64,000 nucleotides of DNA, taken from contig NZ_SWCN01000017.1 in the NCBI RefSeq assembly GCF_005116575.1, positions 1-64,000 on the forward strand. The letters are read 5' to 3'. This document shows, piece by piece, positions 45,903-52,573 of the stretch. The DNA comes from Desulforhopalus sp. IMCC35007. GTDB taxonomy: Bacteria > Desulfobacterota > Desulfobulbia > Desulfobulbales > Desulfocapsaceae. The position numbers were made by a program, and so were the translations under genes. Position 1 is the stretch's first letter; the number at the start of each line of letters is the position of its first letter. The notes under the pieces were generated by a model. That model searched no databases. It was not told the origin of the DNA and was given only the letters and a program-made list of their open reading frames with translations.

Positions 45903-46694
45903 TTATGGCAAACGTTTTTCTACAGCCCAGCCCAGCCAACTACTCTGCTTTTCGGAAAAATCCGCTTTCCGGCGATCCAAAAATCCGATTAACTCTTGTT
46001 TGGAATTGAACTCCACCGAGTAATAGCCCTTTGCAAATGCACTGCGACCTGAGAAATTCAATCCACCGTCACGATCAACTTCTAAAATGAGGTCATGATT
46101 TCTATACACCTTCGATCCATCAACGATCTCCTCAATGCCATAAGTAGTCTGATGGATGTATTTATAGGTAACTCCTGCAAGTACCACAATCATTGCCATG
46201 CAAAGACCAACACCAAATCGAGTCAACGCTGTAGTAAATTGCGGTGAGAAAAATTCTTTCAAACTTAGCGGAATTCTAACAGGTAGTTCCCGTTCTATGT
46301 CTGAGTGTTTAGCGAGTTGAGGTTGAACTACCTTCCCTGTGTAATCTTCAAGATTTTGTATGGCTTCTTCATCAGAGGGATCCGCCATAGCAACTTCCAG
46401 TATATTATTATCCTGAAAAGTTAGAGGGAGCACATCGTACTTTCGACATAAATAACGAGGCAATACACCAGAAACCTTTGAAGAAAAAGTGTTTGAGATA
46501 TCACAGATTTCTATGCCGAGTTGGTTTGACAAGGTCTCAGCAAGTTGATCGGCAGTTATAATTTTCATGCGAACCAGGATATGCCCTAATCTTCGACTAC
46601 CTCCAACTTGGGTTCGCAATGCCTGCTTAACGTCTTTTTCCTCAACGAGCCCCTTTTGAACCAGGATTTCTCCTAAACGCTGCTTATTTGCCAT
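45903..46694 (-). CDS. MshEN (GspE N-terminal) domain protein, membrane anchored
   Basis: The 263-residue protein has two MshEN motifs in tandem: RLGEILVQKGLVEEKDVKQA at residue 6 and RLGHILVRMKIITADQLAET at residue 35. Each spans 24 residues and they are separated by VGGSR. This is the spacing known for high-affinity cyclic di-GMP binding by MshEN domains. The full T2SSE_N domain runs to about 150. One transmembrane helix (GVGLCMAMIVVLAGVTY) and a periplasmic tail of about 80 residues follow. There is no ATPase domain. The second motif lacks the usual glycine (RMKI), so affinity may be changed. GGAGAT precedes the ATG. Confidence 0.8.
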   Translation of the reverse strand: MANKQRLGEILVQKGLVEEKDVKQALRTQVGGSRRLGHILVRMKIITADQLAETLSNQLGIEICDISNTFSSKVSGVLPRYLCRKYDVLPLTFQDNNILEVAMADPSDEEAIQNLEDYTGKVVQPQLAKHSDIERELPVRIPLSLKEFFSPQFTTALTRFGVGLCMAMIVVLAGVTYKYIHQTTYGIEEIVDGSKVYRNHDLILEVDRDGGLNFSGRSAFAKGYYSVEFNSKQELIGFLDRRKADFSEKQSSWLGWAVEKRLP

Positions 46695-47267
46695 AAGATA
46701 ATCTCCAAATTTCTCTAAAAATTCACCACCGGTACAGAAGGTGTCGTATTTATTTTATTATTTTCAACCACAGAAACTATTGCCTGCTATGTCTTAATTC
46801 TTAAAACGAATCATCAGCTATTTAAACTGATGGCCGATTTCAACGCATATCATCATTATAGAGGCAATGTTGCACATTAATCAAGACGAGCAAGAAAATT
46901 ATTTTGGCCTGCAGCACATAACAATTTTGTGACTAATTTTCTTAAATGTCTTTCAATTTCAGTATGCTAAATTAGCATTGTTTCAAATTGAAATTAACAA
47001 AATGCCACATATTGAACGCCTAATATTTTAAATTTTTCGTTTCAAAAGGGTTTCTCCAATTCCAAAAGAATATTATTCATACACAACCTAAGACCATTTT
47101 CAAGAATTGAAAGCAAACCGAAACAGTCACAAACAAAGGCGTTGCAATTCAAGCCTTGATCGTCCAAAGAAATAAGGTAACAACTACAACAAATAAGTCA
47201 TCTGTGTGTTATAAGAAGACTTCAATGTTTCAACATCAAATGCAATATTAAAAAAAGGTAAATAATC
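46695..47267 (+). promoter_or_regulatory. long intergenic region with two adjacent dyads
   Basis: This divergent intergenic region of 573 bases has no gene. ATGCTAA-A-TTAGCAT (46964-46978) and TTTCAA-A-TTGAAA (46981-46993) are perfect small palindromes side by side, suitable as operator sites. AAAGGT lies in front of the NAD synthase ATG. No tRNA or riboswitch was recognised. Confidence 0.4.
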
Positions 47268-48251
47268 ATGACTTCATCTCAATCTATTAAAAGTGCTCTT
47301 AAAATAATCCCAGAGCAGACTACTGATCAAATCTGCACAAAGCTGATAGAACATCTCAGAACCCTTAAAAGAAAAGGACTGATTGTCGGTATCTCCGGTG
47401 GCATAGACAGTAGTGTAACTCTTGCTTTGGCAATAAAAGCATTAGGCACAGATCGCGTCCTTGCTCTACAAATGCCCGAACGCCATTCCGCAGACGAGAC
47501 ACTATCCCTAAGCGGCTTGTTAGCTCAAACCTTCGATGTAGAAACTGTTCATGAAGACATCTCCGGCCCGTTAGAAGCTGTGAAATTTTACCAACGATAC
47601 GAAAAAGCCGTCCAAATTGTAATTCCAGAATATACCGCTGAATGGAAATCAAAGATCGTGGTCCCCAATGTGGTCCACAAACCAGGATTTACTTACTTCT
47701 CGATTATTGCACAACCACCATCAGGCGAAACCATCAAAAAACGTTTACCGTTAAAAGCATATCTGGAGATAGTTGCCGCAACGAATTTCAAACAGCGAAT
47801 TCGAAAAATGCTTGAATACTACCATGCAGACCGACTCAATTTCGCCGTAACCGGTACACCAAATCGACTTGAATATGACCAGGGATTTTTTGTCAAACTG
47901 GGGGATGGTGCCGCTGATATCAAACCCATTGCACATCTCTACAAAACGCAGGTGTACCAACTCGCAGAGTACCTCGGTGTCCCAAAAGAGATTTGCAAAC
48001 GACCACCAACAACAGATACCTATTCACTCCCCCAGACTCAGGATGAGTTTTACTTCAGCCTTACCTATGATAAAATGGATATATGCCTTTATGGAAAAAA
48101 CAATGGAATTTCAGCAGCAGACGTTGCCCCCCAGGTTGGTTTAACAGCAGAGCAGGTGGAAAATGTCTTTAAGGATATTGAAAGTAAAAGAGCTGCAACC
48201 CAATATCTTCACAGACAACCTTTATTGATTGAACCTGTCCCAGAGATATAA
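47268..48251 (+). CDS. nadE: NAD synthase (ammonia-type, NadE family)
   Basis: The 327-residue protein has the adenylation PP-loop LIVGISGGIDSSVTLAL near residues 37-53. TGTPNRLEYDQGFFVKLGDGAADI near 196 is the NAD synthase substrate block, and GVPKEICKRPPTTDTYSLPQ follows. There is no glutaminase domain, so free ammonia is used. It is longer than standard NadE (about 275) because of an insertion at roughly 95-160. That insertion and the cluster context allow a related amide-forming role on a glycan or cofactor. It has its own promoter region and ends before the dead parE gene. Confidence 0.75.
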   Translation: MTSSQSIKSALKIIPEQTTDQICTKLIEHLRTLKRKGLIVGISGGIDSSVTLALAIKALGTDRVLALQMPERHSADETLSLSGLLAQTFDVETVHEDISGPLEAVKFYQRYEKAVQIVIPEYTAEWKSKIVVPNVVHKPGFTYFSIIAQPPSGETIKKRLPLKAYLEIVAATNFKQRIRKMLEYYHADRLNFAVTGTPNRLEYDQGFFVKLGDGAADIKPIAHLYKTQVYQLAEYLGVPKEICKRPPTTDTYSLPQTQDEFYFSLTYDKMDICLYGKNNGISAADVAPQVGLTAEQVENVFKDIESKRAATQYLHRQPLLIEPVPEI

Positions 48252-48401
48252 ATAAGTTTTATCTGATGCTATCGAAGAGATCCGATCTGCTGGACATAAT
48301 GGCTGTCAGTAGCAAACAAGCACCCCACCTTATTGCTAACAGTTACTTGACAGCTATAGTTTCTGGCCATTAACTGCTCAGAAACTCCAGGCCAATATTC
48401 T

Positions 48402-48693
48402 TTACTGAAAAATAGTAGGTAAATCTCTAGAACCGTGGAGGATACGTATGATTTCAATTTGGCTGACATCAAAGCGATAGTAAATCATATACCTTTTATA
48501 GGGAAAAGCTAACGTCTTCATCAAGATAAGCTCTCCCTGTGCCAATGTCAGGAAATGCTGCAAGATTCACCGTGCAAAGAGAGTCCAATTTATCCAGGAA
48601 ACCATCTGCCTAGACCGGACTATCTTGGGCAATGTATAACCAAATTTCTTCAAGATCCTCAATTGCCTCCGGTGAAAAAACTATCTTTCTCAT
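48402..48693 (-). pseudogene. ParE/RelE-type toxin, inactivated
   Basis: The frame begins ATGAGAAAG at 48693, overlapping the antitoxin stop by ATGA. MRKIVFSPEAIEDLEEIWLY and IAQDSPV are typical ParE. A TAG at 48610-48612 then cuts the frame, after which ADGFLDKLDSL continues. A one-base shift before FPYKRYMIYYRF moves the end, which still reads RILHGSRDLPTIFQ and a stop. Two separate lesions show the toxin is dead. Confidence 0.8.
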
Positions 48694-48968
48694 CCCTGGA
48701 TATTCCCTGCTTTCAACTTCTGCCGACCACTCTTTTTGATGGAGTTGAAAAGCTCTTCTGTCATCTGCACTCCCATTCCATCATCTAAAGAGGAAACCCC
48801 TTTTTGGATGTCTGATTTTAGAGCGTAAATTCGGCTTTCATTGAGATCGTCACGAGACTTGAGGAGTCGCAGGGCCTCTCGAACTACCTCACTGGAAGAA
48901 TTGTATAATCCACTCTCAACTTTCATTTTGACCAGTTTATCAAGTTCTGGGGTAAGTGAAACGTTCAT
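48690..48968 (-). CDS. ParD-like ribbon-helix-helix antitoxin
   Basis: This 92-residue antitoxin has the ribbon-helix-helix N-terminus VSLTPELDKLVKMKVESGLY and SSSEVVREALRLLKSRD. A disordered C-terminal toxin-binding tail follows. It normally represses its own operon and neutralises ParE. Its toxin gene follows with an ATGA overlap but is inactive, so only the DNA-binding or orphan antitoxin role remains. AAAGGTG precedes the start. A dyad operator lies 50-80 bases upstream. Confidence 0.85.
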   Translation of the reverse strand: MNVSLTPELDKLVKMKVESGLYNSSSEVVREALRLLKSRDDLNESRIYALKSDIQKGVSSLDDGMGVQMTEELFNSIKKSGRQKLKAGNIQG

Positions 48969-49017
48969 TTTGCACCTTTATATTCGTGGTTAATTGCCTT
49001 CACCTAAATATTTATAC

Positions 49018-49046
49018 AATAACAAATATTGTCAATCTTTGTTATT
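49018..49046 (-). promoter_or_regulatory. probable ParD operator with -35 box
   Basis: A 9-bp perfect inverted repeat, AATAACAAA/TTTGTTATT, has an 11-base spacer. On the minus strand it encloses TTGACA (49030-49035), a consensus -35 box, with TATAAA-like sequence downstream. Its position fits autoregulation of parD by its ribbon-helix-helix product. Confidence 0.6.
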
Positions 49047-49198
49047 CTGACCCAGGTCCAGATTTAAAAACTTACTCAATGTAAAAGTCAAAAAAATCGT
49101 GAAACATTGATAACCCCATTTGCTCCACCAGACTCACGGAGAGTAACAGCACAATTAAGACTAGATACAATCATTTCTTCCATGCTATCACGGTTAAA

Positions 49199-49303
49199 TC
49201 AATAGCAATATTCAGCCAAATATTGTGGCACATGTTTGCCACTGATAGCATCGTATACACCACGTGTTGGAGTTTTGATGTTACCTATAGCTGACCCTTC
49301 CAA
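49199..49303 (-). pseudogene. IS1595-family transposase fragment
   Basis: Minus-strand translation reads AIGNIKTPTRGVYDAISGKH and then VPQYLAEYCY before a stop. This matches the GNVKRSIHGTYH...LPRYLAEF C-terminal motif of IS1595 transposases. Only about 30 residues survive and no terminal repeats are visible. It is a relic just outside the island. Confidence 0.65.
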
Positions 49304-49395
49304 CAAAAAAGAGCCGAAGTAACCCCCTGCACCTCAGCCATAAGGCCTCTTACATCGGGGAGGACATAGCGGGAACACAAGCTCCAGAAACGAAA

Positions 49396-49423
49396 AAGCC
49401 CTTACGAAAAATCGCAAGGGCTT
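49396..49423 (-). terminator. intrinsic terminator of the displaced tRNA gene
   Basis: AAGCCCTT pairs with AAGGGCTT across a 12-base loop, and the minus strand continues in a T run. It stands just beyond the tRNA-Met 3' end and is probably the original terminator of that gene, now separated from the intact copy. Confidence 0.7.
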
Positions 49424-49461
49424 ATATATAAAAATACCTGTATCAACAGATATATGTGCAT

Positions 49462-49511
49462 TGGTGGCGATGCAGGGAATTGAACCCCGGACACTACGGA
49501 TATGAGCCGTA
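49462..49511 (-). other. 3' fragment of tRNA-Met, island attachment site (att)
   Basis: On the minus strand the anticodon arm TACGG-CTCATAT-CCGTA (anticodon CAT), a short variable loop, the T arm CGGGG-TTCAATT-CCCTG, the acceptor strand CATCGCC and an encoded CCA are all present. The D arm and the 5' acceptor strand are absent: the bases 5' of the anticodon stem do not match a tRNA. This is the usual signature of a displaced 3' end left at one side of an element integrated in a tRNA gene. The intact tRNA-Met is expected at the far right end of the island, outside this window. Confidence 0.8.
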
Positions 49512-49726
49512 AAGTATGCTATTTTTAACGATATTGATTGACGTTGATATGCATTGTTTTATTTCACTAAATCAAGTATAAAGGCAATACCAGAGCACAC
49601 AAATCAATATGATACAATTGATCTATATTGATTAAATATGCCTACTATTTGCCTACCAGTTCAATCTTTAAAAAACTACGGATAGGCTTAAAATGGTTAA
49701 GATTTATTTTTCAAGGAGTACAACCA

Positions 49727-51031
49727 ATGCCTACCAGAATCAGATTAACTCCCAAAAGAATACTCGATTACCCTCATCCAGATACAGGAAAATCATTTTT
49801 ATGGGATGAAGTCGTTCAAGGTTTGGGTGTACTCGCCTCCCCTAAAAGAAAGAATTACATCTTCGAAGGACGTTTCAATAGAAAAACCATCAGAGTCACC
49901 ATAGGGAATACTTCATCCTGGACAATCGAAAGTGCCAGAAAGCGTGCTGCAGAAATTCGCCAACTCATTGACAACGGCATAGATCCGCGGCTTGATAAAA
50001 AACGCAATCAAGATTCAGAGGCTGCAGAACGTCAAGAGATGGTACGCCAGGACGTAACTCTAGGCGATGCGTGGCCTATCTATATGAAAGAGCGTGAGCC
50101 AAAATGGTCAACCAAGTATTACTCAGATCATGAACGTATCATTACCCCAGGTGGTGAAAAGAAAAAAAGGGGAACAGGCCTTACTGTTTCCGGCCCCATT
50201 GCAAGTATTGCCCACCTACCACTTTCAGAAATAACAGCCAGCTCTATAAAAAAGTGGTTAACAGCTGAACAACCCAAACGGCCCACTGAAACTAGAAGAG
50301 CTTTTGAAATGCTCCGAACTTTTCTAAACTGGTGTGAGGAAGATAAACGTTACAAGGGGCTGGCCGCACTCGATGCATGCTCAGCAAGAATCAAGAGGGA
50401 TAACTTAAGTAAAAAGAATTCACGCGACGATGCATTGCAGCGAGAACAGCTCTCTGCTTGGTTTGATTCTGTACGGCGCTATGAGAATAAAATACTATCA
50501 GCTTACGTGCAGACGCTTTTTCTTGTAGGCGCAAGACGAGAAGAACTTCTTGGTCTCACTTGGTCAGACGTAGATTTCCAATGGAAGAAAATGCACGTCA
50601 TGGGTAAAGGTGCTGTCCCCCGTGATATACCATTAACTCCTTACGTGTCCTCACTGCTGTCCGCCTTGCCTCGAAGAAACCAATGGGTGTTCTCATCGCC
50701 ACGAGGGAAAAAAGGTCGACTCCAAAGCCCAACAAAGGCTTTCCAAAAGATGATGAACAGAGCCGGAATTGAAGACTTGACCTTGCACGGACTTCGCCGT
50801 TCATTCTCCACACTATCAGAATGGCTAGAAACACCGGTTGGTATCGTTTATCAGATTCAGGGACATACACCCTCCGCTACAGCTGAAAAGCATTATAAGA
50901 AACGCCCTATCGACTTGCTTCGTAAATGGCATATAAAGATAGAAGAATGGATTTTGGATGAGGCAGGTATCGAGGTTACCGAAAAAATGCTCGAATCCTC
51001 TCAGTTACGATTAATCAGCAACGCCAAATAA
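49727..51031 (+). CDS. int: tyrosine recombinase / site-specific integrase
   Basis: The 434-residue integrase has an N-terminal arm-binding DUF4102-like domain (RLTPKRILDYPHPDTGKSF, ARKRAAEIRQLIDNGIDPR) and a core-binding SAM-like domain. The catalytic domain has Arg in GARREELLGLTW, HGLRRSFSTL and GHTPSATAEKHY, with the last tyrosine as nucleophile. The ATG at 49727-49729 is chosen because AAGGAG lies eight bases before it; a longer open frame upstream has no such site. It stands about 215 bases from the tRNA fragment and is the likely integrase of the island. Confidence 0.92.
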   Translation: MPTRIRLTPKRILDYPHPDTGKSFLWDEVVQGLGVLASPKRKNYIFEGRFNRKTIRVTIGNTSSWTIESARKRAAEIRQLIDNGIDPRLDKKRNQDSEAAERQEMVRQDVTLGDAWPIYMKEREPKWSTKYYSDHERIITPGGEKKKRGTGLTVSGPIASIAHLPLSEITASSIKKWLTAEQPKRPTETRRAFEMLRTFLNWCEEDKRYKGLAALDACSARIKRDNLSKKNSRDDALQREQLSAWFDSVRRYENKILSAYVQTLFLVGARREELLGLTWSDVDFQWKKMHVMGKGAVPRDIPLTPYVSSLLSALPRRNQWVFSSPRGKKGRLQSPTKAFQKMMNRAGIEDLTLHGLRRSFSTLSEWLETPVGIVYQIQGHTPSATAEKHYKKRPIDLLRKWHIKIEEWILDEAGIEVTEKMLESSQLRLISNAK

Positions 51032-51131
51032 TATTTTATCTTTCACCGGGATAGATCGACGGATCGAAAAGCCGCAAACCCTAACGGCCTTACTGGTGAT
51101 GTCCATAGGGTAACTTCAAAGGGTGAAGAGA

Positions 51132-51830
51132 ATGGGTAGAAATGAAGAAGAACTGAAAAAGTTTTTCGCTCAGGATAATAATGATGAAGTTGAGGACACC
51201 AGCGAATTTGACCAAATGTTTGATGAAAAAGCGCGACAAAATGAAGTAATAACAAAAATAAAAGAATTAACAAAAGACTCAAATAAATCCCCTAAAGAAA
51301 GAAACATCCTAGGAGCACTAGAAGAGGAACGTGACCAAATAATGGCTTGGATTAGAAGGAAGGAAACCTCGCCTACTACACATGACAACAACATCCCTAA
51401 ACGCCTACGCAGTAAATCTCATGACTGTAGCCATGTAATAAACCAACAACCAAATGATAGTTCTATTGCACAATTGACCGAGAAAGTTAAAAACCTCGAA
51501 GCTGAAGTATTGCCTGATGCTAAACTCGGGAAGAAGTTCAGCAAGGGCCGCAGAGATGGAGCTGTTGATGGCTTTACCAAGATGATGCTCAGGATATGCA
51601 AAGAGCATCTGCAAAAAGGTAATGAATTACCGAATAGAGCTTTTTGGGATGCCATACCTCTACATGGAGTCGATGACAAGGACGCAGAAACAGGTATCTC
51701 CATCCAAGATAAAGAAGAGGATGAACAAACCATTTACTGGATATCAGAAGATGGAAGGAACCGGCTCCCCGTGCAATACAAAAATTTCAAAAAAAGAGCT
51801 ACCAAGGTCAGGGCTTTAGCCAAAGAATAA
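51132..51830 (+). CDS. hypothetical island protein, charged and coiled
   Basis: The 232-residue, highly charged protein has acidic repeats at the start (NEEELKKFFAQDNNDEVED). A probable coiled coil runs through LTEKVKNLEAEVLPDAKLG at about 115-135. A compact C-terminal part includes GRRDGAVDGFTKMMLRICKE and TIYWISEDGRNRLPVQYKN. No family is recognised. The ATG at 51132 is preferred to a GTG at 51123. It is followed by a strong terminator, so it is a single-gene or last-gene unit after the integrase. Confidence 0.55.
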   Translation: MGRNEEELKKFFAQDNNDEVEDTSEFDQMFDEKARQNEVITKIKELTKDSNKSPKERNILGALEEERDQIMAWIRRKETSPTTHDNNIPKRLRSKSHDCSHVINQQPNDSSIAQLTEKVKNLEAEVLPDAKLGKKFSKGRRDGAVDGFTKMMLRICKEHLQKGNELPNRAFWDAIPLHGVDDKDAETGISIQDKEEDEQTIYWISEDGRNRLPVQYKNFKKRATKVRALAKE

Positions 51831-51852
51831 ATTCACAAATCCCGCTTTTAAA

Positions 51853-51883
51853 AACCCCTTTTAGAGTCTAAAAGGGGTTTTTT
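51853..51883 (+). terminator. strong intrinsic terminator
   Basis: The arms AACCCCTTTTAGA and TCTAAAAGGGGTT (13 bp, minimal loop) are followed by a T run. The hairpin lies about 25 bases after the stop of the charged hypothetical gene and separates it from the replication genes. Confidence 0.9.
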
Positions 51884-52105
51884 CAGTCGACAACCAGAGC
51901 CTACCCAACTCCAACAAATCAAAAAGACACAACATTACAGCACGTTAGAAATCTACCGATTTTAGTTTCAACAAGTAAAAAAACCTAATCCCCATTAACG
52001 CTAGATGTGGACTCACACTAGATATTCTATCCGTATAACAATTCAAAACAGCTATTTGTGATGAATTACTTGGCCTTAAGGCTCAAAAAATACGGAGATA
52101 GTTAT

Positions 52106-52306
52106 ATGCCTACAATTAAAAACACCCCCCGCCCATCCAGAAAGATTACAACAAGCGATTTGGCTGCATATCTCGGTTGCCAGCCCACAACTATCAGAAG
52201 AGGCCTCTGCGTGAATGGCCACTACCTTGGTTTAGTTCCAACCAAGCTTCCAAATGGAAGGTTACTTTGGTCAGAAGCTCCAGTCTTTGAATTGCTAGGG
52301 GATTAA
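52106..52306 (+). CDS. small helix-turn-helix protein (AlpA/excisionase-like role possible)
   Basis: The 66-residue protein contains a helix-turn-helix, KITTSDLAAYLGCQPTTIRRGL, followed by a short wing (LPNGRLLWSE). The size and position before a primase gene match AlpA-like regulators or excisionases of P4-type satellites. GGAG lies nine bases before the ATG at 52106; the longer frame from 52058 lacks such a site. It may control integrase or replication genes. Confidence 0.65.
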   Translation: MPTIKNTPRPSRKITTSDLAAYLGCQPTTIRRGLCVNGHYLGLVPTKLPNGRLLWSEAPVFELLGD

Positions 52307-52309
52307 TCT

Positions 52310-52573
52310 ATGGAAAAATCAAAAGAAAAAGCGGCACTCTCTTCAGCTTCGGACCTTAAGAGAACCGCTCCACAACCACATTTAAATATTAACCCATCGC
52401 CTAACGGACATCAAGTTCAATCAAGCATAGCCCGACAGGTTAAAACCTTACTATTTAAAACAGAGGAAAACTCACATAGAAGAGTTGGCAGATACATTCT
52501 TACAAAAAGCCCACAACTATCACTGTTTGGTAACAGACCTTCTCGGCAGGTTGCAAAGGAGTTGGAGAAATGA
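52310..52573 (+). CDS. small hypothetical protein before the primase
   Basis: The 87-residue basic, low-complexity protein has no recognisable domain. It begins three bases after the HTH stop and overlaps the primase start by four bases (ATGA), so it is part of the replication operon. The C-terminal half has TKSPQLSLFGNRPSRQVAKE. Function is unknown. Confidence 0.5.
   Translation: MEKSKEKAALSSASDLKRTAPQPHLNINPSPNGHQVQSSIARQVKTLLFKTEENSHRRVGRYILTKSPQLSLFGNRPSRQVAKELEK

Noticed and set aside
49462-49540. Complete tRNA-Met gene
   Set aside because: The D arm and 5' acceptor strand are missing, so only the 3' half is present.
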